The notes under the pieces were generated by a model. That model saw nothing but the letters and a program-made list of their open reading frames with translations. It was not told the DNA's origin and searched no databases. This document shows, in pieces, positions 9,756-18,243 of a stretch of 64,000 nucleotides of DNA. A program made the position numbers and the translations under genes. This DNA comes from Alistipes sp. CAG:268. GTDB taxonomy: Bacteria > Bacteroidota > Bacteroidia > Bacteroidales > Rikenellaceae. The DNA lies in the NCBI GenBank assembly GCA_000434235.1, contig FR891966.1, positions 8,157-72,156 on the forward strand. The letters run 5' to 3'. Position 1 is the stretch's first letter; each line of letters opens with the position of its first letter.

Positions 9756-10520
9756 TTAGTCGCGACGCCCGCCGAGGATCAGCAGGACGTAGTAGAGTAC
9801 CGAAGCGATGGCGCTTAGCGCGGCCACCAGGTAGGTGCGGGCCGCCCACGAGAGGGCCTCTTTGGCCTGTGCAAGCTGGGCGCCCTGCATCGTGCGGCTC
9901 ACCTGCAGCCACTCCAGTGCGCGGGCCGAAGCGTTGTATTCGACCGGCAGCGTGATGATCGAGAAGAGGGCCGACACGGCGATCATGCCCACGCCGATCC
10001 AGCAGAGCAGTTCGTTGCGCGTCGAGGCGAGGATCACCAGCCCGAGGATGATGACCCACGTGGCGGCCGACGAGGCGAACTGCACCACGGGCACGAGCTG
10101 CGAGCGAAGCACCAGCGGGGCGTAGCCGCGGGCGTGCTGTACGGCATGGCCGCACTCGTGGGCCGCAACGGCGGCCGCGGCGACGCTTGTCGAGGAGTAG
10201 ACCGCATCGCTCAGATTGACGGTCATCGTCTGCGGGTTGAAGTGGTCGGTGAGGTGCCCGCCGACATGCGTGACCTTCACGTTGTGGATGTTGTTGTCGC
10301 GCAGCATTTTTTCGGCTACCTCGGCGCCCGTGAGGCCGCCGGGGAACTGCACCTTCGAGTATCTCTTGAAGACGGACTGCAGGCGCGCCTGCACGAGGAA
10401 TCCGATGACGCCGATGGCGATGATCAGAATGAACATGCCGGTCGTAGCGGCCGAGTAGCGTGCGGCGGCCGATTCGGCGTAAAGGTTTGCCTGAAGCAGG
10501 ATGATGAGCGGTTGTACCAT
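9756..10520 (-). CDS. YugP-type membrane zinc metallopeptidase
   Basis: A 254-residue membrane protein of the Zn_peptidase_2 (YugP) family. A membrane segment lies near residues 28-45. The zinc-binding HECGH motif is at residues 121-125 (AAHECGHAVQHARGY), and two or three hydrophobic segments follow. The natural substrate of the family is not established. It lies 10 bases upstream of the SGNH gene on the same strand and 15 bases after the SDR gene, so it probably belongs to the same transcription unit. Confidence 0.9.
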   Translation of the reverse strand: MVQPLIILLQANLYAESAAARYSAATTGMFILIIAIGVIGFLVQARLQSVFKRYSKVQFPGGLTGAEVAEKMLRDNNIHNVKVTHVGGHLTDHFNPQTMTVNLSDAVYSSTSVAAAAVAAHECGHAVQHARGYAPLVLRSQLVPVVQFASSAATWVIILGLVILASTRNELLCWIGVGMIAVSALFSIITLPVEYNASARALEWLQVSRTMQGAQLAQAKEALSWAARTYLVAALSAIASVLYYVLLILGGRRD

Positions 10521-10535
10521 AAATCGTTCGTGTTT

Positions 10536-11285
10536 TTATCGGTTCTTGCGGTACGTGTAGTAGGCCCCGGCCTGTTGCGTGGGCATCAGTACCATATCAT
10601 TAACGTTCATGTGGGCCGGTAATTGTGCGGCCCAGGCGATCGCCTCGGCGATGTCGTCGCCCGTGAGCGGCTCCACGCCGTCGTATACGCGGTCGGCGGC
10701 TTTGTGGTCGCCGTGGAAGCGGACGAGCGAGAACTCCGTCTCGACCATGCCCGGGCGGATCTCCGTCACCTTGATCCCGGCCGACAGCAGGTCGGCGCGC
10801 ATCGACTGCGAGATGGCGTGCACGGCGTGCTTCGAGGCGCAGTAGACCGCGCCGTTCTCGTAGGGCTCCGTGCCGGCGATCGAGCCGATGTTGAAGATGT
10901 GTCCGCCGCCTGCGGCGACCATCTTCGGCGCGATGACGCGCGTCACGTAGAGCAGCCCCTTCACGTTGGTGTCGATCATGGCGTCCCAGTCGCGCGTGTC
11001 GCCCCGGTCGATGTGCTCGAGCCCGGCAGCCAGCCCGGCATTGTTCACCAGCAGGTCGATCCGTTCGAGCGGCTCCAGCGCCCGGCGCACCTCCTCCTCC
11101 GAGCGGACGTCGAAGGTGAGGGTCGTGCAGCGGCCGCCGGCCGATTCGATGTCGTGCTGCAGGGCGGCGAGCCGCTCCGCGCGGCGCCCCGTAGCGATGA
11201 TGTCGTAACCTTCGCGGGCGAGCCGCAGTGCGGTGGCGCGCCCGATTCCCGAGGTCGCACCCGTGATCAATGCCTTTCTGTTCAT
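10536..11285 (-). CDS. SDR-family NAD(P)-dependent oxidoreductase (YdfG-like)
   Basis: A 249-residue classical short-chain dehydrogenase/reductase. The Rossmann motif TGATSGIG is near the N terminus with an Arg-rich cofactor loop (TGRRAERL) that favours NADP. The NNAG motif, the catalytic Ser in NIGSIAG and the YCASK pair (Tyr-x-x-x-Lys) are all present. The overall pattern, including RPGMVETEFSLVRF, resembles YdfG-type 3-hydroxy acid/L-allo-threonine dehydrogenases, but the substrate cannot be read from sequence. It is the first gene of the minus-strand run and has a candidate promoter 44 bases upstream. Confidence 0.92.
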   Translation of the reverse strand: MNRKALITGATSGIGRATALRLAREGYDIIATGRRAERLAALQHDIESAGGRCTTLTFDVRSEEEVRRALEPLERIDLLVNNAGLAAGLEHIDRGDTRDWDAMIDTNVKGLLYVTRVIAPKMVAAGGGHIFNIGSIAGTEPYENGAVYCASKHAVHAISQSMRADLLSAGIKVTEIRPGMVETEFSLVRFHGDHKAADRVYDGVEPLTGDDIAEAIAWAAQLPAHMNVNDMVLMPTQQAGAYYTYRKNR

Positions 11286-11328
11286 GGCGAAAACTGCCTC
11301 TCGGCGATTAAAAAAACGTTATTTCGGG

Positions 11329-11336
11329 CAAAAATA
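11329..11336 (-). promoter_or_regulatory. Candidate -7 box for the SDR operon
   Basis: On the minus strand this reads TATTTTTG, an exact TAnnTTTG match, 44 bases before the SDR start codon. No convincing -33 element is seen. Confidence 0.5.
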
Positions 11337-11348
11337 CGAAATTATGTG

Positions 11349-11356
11349 TTACTTTG
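11349..11356 (+). promoter_or_regulatory. Candidate -7 box for the LolC/E-like permease
   Basis: TTACTTTG matches TAnnTTTG at five of six fixed positions. It lies 29 bases before the GTG start and only 12 bases from the opposing SDR promoter, so the two divergent promoters may compete. Confidence 0.45.
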
Positions 11357-11384
11357 CATAAATTTTCGGATAAAAACAGCTGCC

Positions 11385-12629
11385 GTGAATCTCTCGTTTT
11401 TCATCGCCCGCCGCATGGCTCGACCCTCGCCGGAGAACAAGCCCGGCGTGATGGAGCGTATTGCCGTGATCTCCGTGGCGTTGGGGGTTGCGGTGATGAT
11501 CCTTGCGCTGGCCGTCATCATGGGGTTCAAGCGCGAGGTGGCGCACAAGATGGCGGGATTTGCGGCCCATGTTTCGGTGACCGACATCCGGGGTGTCCAG
11601 TCGCTCGATGCCCGGCCCGTGGTGCGGAGCCGGTACCTCGAGGAGCTGATCCGCTCGATGCCGGGCTTCGTCTCGATGGCGCCCTATGCGCTGCGCGGAG
11701 GCATCGTCCGCACCGAGGATGCCGTCGAGGGGGTGGTGCTCAAGGGGGTCGATGCGACCTACGACTGGCGCTTTTTCGACGAGTGGCTCGTTGCCGGGGA
11801 GCTTCCCCGTGTGGGCGACTCGATCCGTACGAAGGACATCCTGCTGTCGCAGACCCTCGCCTCGAAGCTGCGCCTCGGTCCCGGGGACAAGGTGGAGATG
11901 CTCTTCGTCGAGCCCGGCGAACTGCCGCGTCGCGACCGCTTCAAGGTATCCGGTCTCTACGCCTCGGGAATGGACGACATGGACGAGCGGATGATCCTCA
12001 CGGACCTGCGCAACGTGCAGCGGCTGGCCGAGTGGTCCGGCGACGAGGTCTCGGGTTATGAAATACTCCTGGAGCGGGCCTCCGATGCCGACGCATGCGC
12101 CGCACGGCTCGGCCATGCGCTCCTGTACGACGACGACCCCGCGACGGCAAACCTTGCCGTGACGAGCGTTGCGGAGCGCTATCCCAACATTTTCGACTGG
12201 CTGCGGGCCCACGACGTCAATGCCGCGGTGATCATCGTCATCATGCTCGTCGTGGCCTTCTTCAACATGGCCTCGGCCCTGCTGATCCTCGTGCTCGAGC
12301 GGACGCGCATGATCGGCCTGCTGAAGGCTCTCGGCATGCCCAACAGCCAGCTGCGGGCGATCTTCCTCTGGCGGGCGACCTTCGTGACGCTGCGCGGCCT
12401 GGCCTGGGGCAACGCCGTCGGGCTGGGGGCCTGCCTCGTGCAGCAGGCGACGCATCTGGTCAAGCTCGATGCCGAGGGCTACCTGCTCTCGGAGGTCCCC
12501 GTGGCGCTCGACTGGGCGTGGTGGCTGCCGCTCAACCTGGGTTTCATGGCGGCGATCGTCGTGCTGCTGCTCATTCCGACCTTTGTGATCTCGACGGTGC
12601 GACCCGACGAGACGATCCGATATGAATAA
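11385..12629 (+). CDS. LolC/LolE-like ABC transporter permease
   Basis: A 414-residue inner-membrane permease of the FtsX/MacB_PCD type. A first membrane segment (about 22-48, AVISVALGVAVMILALAVIM) is followed by a periplasmic domain of about 200 residues and three C-terminal membrane helices. The length and layout match LolC/LolE, which extract lipoproteins from the inner membrane with LolD. No ATPase gene is adjacent. The start is a GTG: homology begins at NLSFFIARRM, and the 29-base leader contains no ATG in frame. menG follows after 6 bases. Confidence 0.88.
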   Translation: MNLSFFIARRMARPSPENKPGVMERIAVISVALGVAVMILALAVIMGFKREVAHKMAGFAAHVSVTDIRGVQSLDARPVVRSRYLEELIRSMPGFVSMAPYALRGGIVRTEDAVEGVVLKGVDATYDWRFFDEWLVAGELPRVGDSIRTKDILLSQTLASKLRLGPGDKVEMLFVEPGELPRRDRFKVSGLYASGMDDMDERMILTDLRNVQRLAEWSGDEVSGYEILLERASDADACAARLGHALLYDDDPATANLAVTSVAERYPNIFDWLRAHDVNAAVIIVIMLVVAFFNMASALLILVLERTRMIGLLKALGMPNSQLRAIFLWRATFVTLRGLAWGNAVGLGACLVQQATHLVKLDAEGYLLSEVPVALDWAWWLPLNLGFMAAIVVLLLIPTFVISTVRPDETIRYE

Positions 12630-12635
12630 CGCAAG

Positions 12636-13352
12636 ATGAAACCGTACAATACCGATCAGACCAAGAAAGAGGAGGTGCGCGAGATGTTCGATCGCATCGC
12701 TCCCCGTTACGATTTGCTCAACCATACGCTGTCGATGAACATCGACCGCATCTGGCGCCGGCACGTGGTGCGCGAAGTGCGCCGTTCGGCGCCGCGGAGG
12801 ATACTCGACGTGGCGACGGGCACGGGCGATCTGGCCATCGAGATGGCCCGCCGGATCGACGGCGTGCAGGTGCTGGCCGTCGATCTCTCGGAGCAGATGC
12901 TCTCTGTGGCGCGGCGCAAGGTCGAGGCGCGCGGACTCGACGGACGGATCATCCTCGACCGCGGCGACGCCGAGCACCTGACGGCCGGCGACGCCTCGGT
13001 CGATGTGGCGACGGTGGCCTTCGGGGTCCGGAACTTCGGGGACCTCGAGACCGGGCTGCGCGAACTGTTCCGGGTTGTCCGTCCCGGAGGCCGGGTGGTG
13101 ATCCTTGAGTTCTCGACGCCCCGCAACCGGATCTTCCGCACCCTCTACGAGTTCTACTCCTACCGCATTCTGCCCCGCATCGGGGGCATGGTGTCGCACG
13201 ACCGGCAGGCCTACGCCTACCTCCCGGCTTCGGTCGGTGAGTTCCCGGCTCCGGAGCGGTTCCTGGCGATGATGGAGGCGGCGGGATTCCGGCGCTGCAG
13301 GGCCCGGAGCCAGAGCTTCGGCATTGCACAGATCTACATCGGCGAGCGATGA
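12636..13352 (+). CDS. menG: Demethylmenaquinone/ubiquinone C-methyltransferase
   Basis: SAM-dependent methyltransferase (UbiE/MenG) that carries out the last step of menaquinone synthesis; menaquinone is the quinone of Bacteroidota. The 238 residues include the UbiE N-terminal signature MFDRIAPRYDLLNHTLSM, motif I DVATGTGDLAIEM, and the RNFGDLETGLRELFRVVRPG block with ILEFSTP. It lies between the LolC/E-like gene (6-base gap) and a lipoprotein gene that overlaps its stop by 4 bases, so a single operon is likely. Confidence 0.95.
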   Translation: MKPYNTDQTKKEEVREMFDRIAPRYDLLNHTLSMNIDRIWRRHVVREVRRSAPRRILDVATGTGDLAIEMARRIDGVQVLAVDLSEQMLSVARRKVEARGLDGRIILDRGDAEHLTAGDASVDVATVAFGVRNFGDLETGLRELFRVVRPGGRVVILEFSTPRNRIFRTLYEFYSYRILPRIGGMVSHDRQAYAYLPASVGEFPAPERFLAMMEAAGFRRCRARSQSFGIAQIYIGER

Positions 13353-13906
13353 ACGGGGCCCTGCGACGCATCGTGTGGCGCTGCCTGGCGGTTGCAATCC
13401 TGCTGACGGTTGCGGTCTCCTGCCGGCAGGCGGTCGAGCAGGCCCGACACGAAATCGGCATCGAGACGGTCGAGCGCATCGAGCGCCGGGGATCGGCGGG
13501 TGCGGTGGCGGTGCTGCGGGTGCGCAACGATTCGGAGCGCACGCTGGTGCTGCGACATGCCCGGATCGGGGTCAGTTACGGCGGTGCGCCGGTGTGCGAG
13601 CTGGAGCTGCGCGATCCGGTGCGGGTGCCTCGGCGGACGACCGGGAGTGTCACGACGTTGTGGCGGTTGCGGGCGGATAATCCGATGGCGCTCTATGTAC
13701 TCGAACGTCGGATCCGCGAGGGAGACCTGGAGCGGATCGGCATCCGCTACGACCTCCGTGGCCGCGGCGGGGGGGGTGCCATCCGCTACGACCTCCGTGG
13801 CCGCGGCGGTGCGGTTCCGGTAAATATTTCGGCCGAAATGATGCCGTTGTCGGATTTTTTGAATACCTTTGGCCTGTCGGCCGACGACCTTAAAAACTAT
13901 CTGTAA
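13349..13906 (+). CDS. Putative LEA-14-like lipoprotein with internal duplication
   Basis: A 185-residue protein of unknown function. The signal sequence ends at a plausible lipobox (LLTVAVSC, Cys about 25). The body (AVLRVRNDSERTLVLRHARI and a following beta-rich stretch) resembles the LEA-14/water-stress beta-sandwich fold seen in small Bacteroidota lipoproteins, but this is a weak assignment. A 39-bp in-frame duplication inserts a second IRYDLRGRGG unit, and a run of eight G (13769-13776) lies inside it. The gene is coupled to menG by ATGA and to the next gene by TAATG. Confidence 0.7.
   Translation: MNGALRRIVWRCLAVAILLTVAVSCRQAVEQARHEIGIETVERIERRGSAGAVAVLRVRNDSERTLVLRHARIGVSYGGAPVCELELRDPVRVPRRTTGSVTTLWRLRADNPMALYVLERRIREGDLERIGIRYDLRGRGGGGAIRYDLRGRGGAVPVNISAEMMPLSDFLNTFGLSADDLKNYL
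13742..13819 (+). repeat. 39-bp tandem duplication with a G8 run
   Basis: Two adjacent copies (13742-13780 and 13781-13819) are identical over their first 29 bases and differ after that. The first copy ends in a run of eight G. Being 13 codons long, the duplication keeps the frame. Confidence 0.85.
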
Positions 13907-14379
13907 TGATACGCAGGATCTCGATATGCATCTGTTTGCTGTGCTGCGCGGCGGCTCTTCCCGCGGCGGCACAGTCGTTGGGCGCTTTCAAGCGGCAGCT
14001 GGCCGAGCCGGCCGCCTCGTCCTCGCTGTTCGGGCGGGCCCGGGTGATTGCCAGCGAATATGGCGAAACGGCCGGCAAGGTGGCCGATGCCGCACGCGCG
14101 GAGCAGCGGCAGCGGTTTGCGGGCTACCGCGTCTGCATCTTCTCGGACAACGGTCCCGAGGCGCGCGAAGGGGCCTTCGAGGCCAAGAAACTCTTCGAGG
14201 AGACCTTTCCCGACGTCAAGGTATACATGGGCTACGAGAATCCCTATTTCAAGGTCTCGGTCGGCAACTGCCTGACGGCCGAGGAGGCGATCATCCTCAA
14301 GGGCCGCGTGTCGGCCACCTTCCCGAAAGCCTTCCTCAAGAACGAGGAGATCGCCGTTTCCGATCTGGTGGAACCGTGA
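13906..14379 (+). CDS. SPOR-like domain exported protein
   Basis: A 157-residue exported protein with a signal peptide (residues 1-23, CLLCCAAALPAAAQ). The C-terminal 85 residues have the pattern of an SPOR/SPOR-like fold, which in other proteins binds denuded peptidoglycan: GYRVCIFSDNGPEAREGA, LFEETFPDVKVYMGYENPYF and KVSVGNCLTAEEAIILKG. The start overlaps the stop of the previous gene by one base. It ends 4 bases from the convergent GH43 gene. Confidence 0.75.
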   Translation: MIRRISICICLLCCAAALPAAAQSLGAFKRQLAEPAASSSLFGRARVIASEYGETAGKVADAARAEQRQRFAGYRVCIFSDNGPEAREGAFEAKKLFEETFPDVKVYMGYENPYFKVSVGNCLTAEEAIILKGRVSATFPKAFLKNEEIAVSDLVEP

Positions 14380-14383
14380 AGGT

Positions 14384-15358
14384 TCAGTCCCTTGTTAATC
14401 GTGGGGTAAAATAGTCCGGCAGAAAAATAAGCCGGTCTGCCGTATTTTTCTGTGGAATGAACTTCAGCCGCGTGAAGTGCATGATGCGTGGCGAGATCTG
14501 TCCTGGGGCATGGTGGGCGTGGAAGACGACCCGATATCGATGTCTCTTGTCCCTGAAAACGGCATGATGTCCGCAGCCCTGCAATGTCCCCGGGGATTGC
14601 AGAATCGGGTTGTGCTCCGATTTGGTCCAGGGACCCAGGGGGTGATCCGCCGTGGCGTATCCTATGCCGTAGTCGGGGCATTCGTAGCTGTTGGCGGAAT
14701 ACGTCAGGTAGTATGTGCCTTTGTGCCGGATGACAAAAGGCCCCTCGTTTACTGACGGCCATATCTTCTCCCATTCCTGGGACATGCTGATGCATGGTCG
14801 GGCTGTGTCAGGCCGAGGCGTTTGCAGATCCTTTTCGAGTTCGCAGACCCAGATTGCGTTGCATGTGTCGATTTTGACCCAGAACAGGTAAGCCTGTCCA
14901 TTTGGGTCGATGAAGAGCGAATTGTCGATGTTGCGGCCTTCGATCATCGGGCGTTTCTCCTTTTGTCTGAATGGCCCGAGCGGCGATTCGGATGTGGCGA
15001 CACAGATGTGTTCCTCTGCAGAATAGTACATGTAATAGGTTCCGTCGATGAGATACACCTCCGGGGCCCAGAACCATTTGTTGCCGTAGCTGTCCCGTTT
15101 GTCGAGTGCAAGGTGAACCTTGTCGTCTCCCGAGGGCGATTTCCAGTTTTTCAAATCCCTGGAGATGTAGACCGGTATGCCGTTGTCGCTGCCGGTGCCG
15201 TATGCATAGTAGACTCCTTTGTCGTAGAGGATGAACGGATCGGCCAGTGGAACCTGCTGTTCCCCATTCTTTGCGGTGGTTTTCGTTGTGGAGAAAACGG
15301 CTGCCAGCAGCATGCATGCAGTTGCGATGAAATGTTGCAGTTCTTGTTTCTTTGTCAT
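14384..15358 (-). CDS. Glycoside hydrolase family 43 protein
   Basis: A 324-residue exported five-bladed beta-propeller hydrolase. The GH43 triad is visible: base Asp40 in LADPFI, pKa-modulating Asp145 in NIDNSLF, and acid Glu205 in NEGPF. An N-terminal hydrophobic segment (about 9-22) acts as a signal. GH43 members release furanosyl or xylosyl residues, mostly L-arabinofuranose but in some subfamilies D-galactofuranose. In this locus a galactofuranosidase acting on the galactan of arabinogalactan is possible, which is inference. The frame is open upstream to 15403; 15358 gives the better signal peptide. A LacI-type operator candidate lies 60 bases upstream. Confidence 0.9.
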   Translation of the reverse strand: MTKKQELQHFIATACMLLAAVFSTTKTTAKNGEQQVPLADPFILYDKGVYYAYGTGSDNGIPVYISRDLKNWKSPSGDDKVHLALDKRDSYGNKWFWAPEVYLIDGTYYMYYSAEEHICVATSESPLGPFRQKEKRPMIEGRNIDNSLFIDPNGQAYLFWVKIDTCNAIWVCELEKDLQTPRPDTARPCISMSQEWEKIWPSVNEGPFVIRHKGTYYLTYSANSYECPDYGIGYATADHPLGPWTKSEHNPILQSPGTLQGCGHHAVFRDKRHRYRVVFHAHHAPGQISPRIMHFTRLKFIPQKNTADRLIFLPDYFTPRLTRD

Positions 15359-15416
15359 GTTTGCGCGTTTTTGGTTGTATCGGGTCTGTTCCTGTAGTAG
15401 CAAGGCTGTTTTTTAA

Positions 15417-15438
15417 TTTGCTAAAACGTTATAATAAA
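15417..15438. promoter_or_regulatory. LacI-type operator candidate A
   Basis: TTTGCTAAAAC followed by GTTATAATAAA, centred on CG at 15427/15428. The left half is identical to that of site C and the right half is degenerate. It lies upstream of the GH43 gene. Confidence 0.55.
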
Positions 15439-15525
15439 TTTCGATAATTCTTGATGTGTGATGATTTGCGTTTTATATATTTGATATTTAGTGTGTTGCG
15501 TCGCTTGCTGGGACGCTGTGTATTG

Positions 15526-15533
15526 CAAAGATA
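15526..15533 (-). promoter_or_regulatory. Candidate -7 box toward the GH43 gene
   Basis: The minus strand reads TATCTTTG, an exact TAnnTTTG match. It implies a leader of about 160 bases that contains operator candidate A. Confidence 0.45.
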
Positions 15534-15554
15534 AAAAATATTGATTGAATTTAG

Positions 15555-15585
15555 TTGCAAAAATACATGGTTCCTGCTATATTTG
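15555..15585 (+). promoter_or_regulatory. Promoter of the GH116 gene
   Basis: TTG (15555-15557), a 20-base spacer and TATATTTG (15578-15585) form a good Bacteroidota promoter 70 bases before the ATG. The 300-base space between the two divergent genes otherwise holds only the operator and the opposing promoter. Confidence 0.65.
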
Positions 15586-15654
15586 TATGGTACGACCGAG
15601 GATATACTTTCCAATTCAATACTCTTTTTTACCAACTAAACTTAAACAATCGTT

Positions 15655-18180
15655 ATGAACAGAAACCTGAAACTGCTCTTTTGGCTGGGTATGTTTGCCG
15701 TCTCGCTTGAATCGGCTGCTGCCCGGGAATTCAACGGTGTCTATGAGGGGCATAACATGGATCATGTCGCGTTCCCGGTCGGAGGTATCGGAACGGGAAT
15801 GATCTGCTTCGAGGGGACCGGTGCGATATCCCACGTCTCGCTTCATCATGTCCCGGATCTTTTCCATGAGCCGTGTACGTTTGCTGCTGTCTGTGTCAAG
15901 GGTGTCGAAAACGGAGCCAAGGTGCTTGAAGCCAATGTTCCCGAATATAAGAAATACGGCCGTTTGAACGGGGGAATGGGTGTCGGCGGAACTACATGGG
16001 GATTGCCCCGTTTCGATGAGGGGCGCTTCTCGGCAAGGTTCCCCTTTGCCCGGCTCGATCTGCATGACGACGATCTCCCGCTTGACGTTTCGATCGTTGC
16101 CTGGAATCCTTTTATTCCGAACGATGAGGACAATTCCGGACTTCCTGTCGGAGGGTTTGAATATACTTTCCGCAATACCTCGAAAAAACCGGTTGTGGCC
16201 GTATTCTCGTTCAATACCCGTAATTTCATGTACAAAACGGATGCGGCCGTATCTTCGGTAACTCCGTTCGAGCGGGGATTCATCCTCAATCAGGAGGCTC
16301 CCGCAAATGAGCGCCATCTTGAAGGGCATCTTGCCATCTGGACTGACGATGCCCGCACGACAGTCGATCATTGCTGGTTTCGAGGCGGTTGGTTCGATCC
16401 CCTGACGATGGCCTGGAACAACGTGACGCGGGGTGAACTCATATCTAACGAGCCCGGGCCGGGGGCGCCCGGAGGTTCGCTCTACGTCCCGGTCGAACTG
16501 GCTCCTGGCGAATCGAAGACCGTTCGGCTCTATATGGCCTGGTTCGTTCCCCGCTCGAACCACCGGATCGGTCTCGACCCGAAGAATGTGCGCGATTTCG
16601 GCTCCTGTTACAACGAGGCGGATTATGCGGGGCAGCCGGACCGTTATGAACCGTGGTACAGCCGAAGGTTCCGGAACGTAAACGAGGTGGCTGCCTATTG
16701 GGAAGAGAATTACGATCAGCTCAAGCAGAGAACCGGACGCTTTACGGAGGCTTTTTACGATACGAGCCTGCCCAAGGAGGTTGTAGAGGCTGTGGCCGCG
16801 AATCTGACTATCCTCAAGTCGCCCACGGTGATGCGGCAGCATGATGGCCGTTTCTGGGTTTGGGAAGGCAGCGGTGACAGTTGGGGCAGTTGCCACGGCT
16901 CCTGCACGCATGTCTGGAATTATGCCCAGGCGGTGCCTCACCTTTTTCCCCGCCTGGAGCGTTCGTTGCGTGAGACCGAGTTTTTCGTGGATCAGAATAC
17001 CGACGGACATCAGGCATTTCGGACCAATCTGCCGATTCGGCCGGTGCACCATGACTTCCATGCGGCGGCGGACGGGCAGCTCGGTGGAATCATCAAAGTG
17101 TACCGGGATTGGCGGATCGGCGGCGACAGCTTGTGGATCAGTAGGCTGTATCCGCAGCTGAAGCAGAGTATGGACTATTGCATCCGGACTTGGGATCCTC
17201 GTGAGGTGGGGGCTTTGGAGGAACCTCACCACAATACCTACGATATCGAATTCTGGGGGCCGGACGGCATGTGTACGAGCTTCTATGCCGGCGCACTGAA
17301 CTGTTTCGTCGCGATAGGCGAGTATCTGGGGCAGGATGTGTCGTACTACCGGGAACTGCTGGACCGGAGCCGCGATTATATGGAAAACAAGTTGTGGAAC
17401 GGCGAGTATTTTATCCAGAATGTCCGGTGGAAGGACCTGAATGCACAGAATCCCACTACGGCTCTGACGTTCCATAGCACCTATTCGGAAGAGGCGAGGG
17501 TCATTCTTGAGAAGGAGGGTCCCAAATATCAGTATGGCACGGGTTGCATCTCGGATGGCATTATCGGTTGCTGGATGTCCCTGGCTGCAGGTATCGACGA
17601 GCCGATCGATCCCGACATGGTGCGCAGCCACTTGAATGCCGTCTATCGCTACAACCTCAAGCACGATCTGACGGATCACGCCAATCCGCAGCGCCCGGGG
17701 TACGCAATGGGGCGCGAGGGCGGTCTGCTGTTGTGCTCGTGGCCTCATGGCGACAAGCCCCAGCTGCCGTTTGTCTACAGCGACGAGGTATGGACAGGCA
17801 TTGAATATCAGGTGGCCGCCCATCTGATTTTCGAGGGAGAGGTCGAGAAAGGTCTTGATATTGTGCGTACCTGCCGTTCCCGGTACGACGGTACGGTGCG
17901 GAATCCGTTCAACGAATATGAGTGCGGATCGTGGTATGCACGTGCGATGTCGAGCTACAGTCTGATTCAGGCTTTGACCGGTGTTCGTTATGATGCCGTC
18001 GAGAAGACGCTTTATATCGATTCCCGGATCGGAGACTTCAAGTCGTTTCTCTCCGTGGACGGAGGATATGCAACCGTTTCATTGAAGCGAGGGAAACCTT
18101 GTATCAGGGTTCACGAAGGGCAGATCGATATCGATAAATGCCTGGTTGGGGGCAAATCGGTTGAAATAGAGAGGTTGTGA
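15655..18180 (+). CDS. GH116 (DUF608) glycoside hydrolase
   Basis: An 841-residue exported enzyme (signal peptide about 1-23). The N-terminal beta-sandwich domain carries FPVGGIGTGMICFEGTG. The C-terminal (alpha/alpha)6 domain carries EEPHHNTYDIEFWG, with nucleophile candidate Glu523, and YGTGCISDGIIG, with acid/base candidate Asp634, as in GH116. The family includes beta-glucosidases and glucosylceramidases, beta-xylosidases and an exo-beta-D-arabinofuranosidase activity on mycobacterial arabinan. With GH172 and GH183 in the same locus, I infer the last activity. It is monocistronic, with its own promoter and terminator. Confidence 0.92.
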   Translation: MNRNLKLLFWLGMFAVSLESAAAREFNGVYEGHNMDHVAFPVGGIGTGMICFEGTGAISHVSLHHVPDLFHEPCTFAAVCVKGVENGAKVLEANVPEYKKYGRLNGGMGVGGTTWGLPRFDEGRFSARFPFARLDLHDDDLPLDVSIVAWNPFIPNDEDNSGLPVGGFEYTFRNTSKKPVVAVFSFNTRNFMYKTDAAVSSVTPFERGFILNQEAPANERHLEGHLAIWTDDARTTVDHCWFRGGWFDPLTMAWNNVTRGELISNEPGPGAPGGSLYVPVELAPGESKTVRLYMAWFVPRSNHRIGLDPKNVRDFGSCYNEADYAGQPDRYEPWYSRRFRNVNEVAAYWEENYDQLKQRTGRFTEAFYDTSLPKEVVEAVAANLTILKSPTVMRQHDGRFWVWEGSGDSWGSCHGSCTHVWNYAQAVPHLFPRLERSLRETEFFVDQNTDGHQAFRTNLPIRPVHHDFHAAADGQLGGIIKVYRDWRIGGDSLWISRLYPQLKQSMDYCIRTWDPREVGALEEPHHNTYDIEFWGPDGMCTSFYAGALNCFVAIGEYLGQDVSYYRELLDRSRDYMENKLWNGEYFIQNVRWKDLNAQNPTTALTFHSTYSEEARVILEKEGPKYQYGTGCISDGIIGCWMSLAAGIDEPIDPDMVRSHLNAVYRYNLKHDLTDHANPQRPGYAMGREGGLLLCSWPHGDKPQLPFVYSDEVWTGIEYQVAAHLIFEGEVEKGLDIVRTCRSRYDGTVRNPFNEYECGSWYARAMSSYSLIQALTGVRYDAVEKTLYIDSRIGDFKSFLSVDGGYATVSLKRGKPCIRVHEGQIDIDKCLVGGKSVEIERL

Positions 18181-18210
18181 GACTGTCGGTGGTCTGTGAC
18201 TGAACGGTCG

Positions 18211-18243
18211 CGGGAAAGATCCTCAGGGTCTTTCCCGTTTTTT
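18211..18243 (+). terminator. Terminator of the GH116 gene
   Basis: Arms CGGGAAAGA (18211-18219) and TCTTTCCCG (18229-18237) are followed by T6. Confidence 0.9.

Noticed and set aside
11349-13397. A 682-codon minus-strand frame opposite the permease and menG
   Set aside because: Antisense to two well-identified genes; no recognisable protein features.
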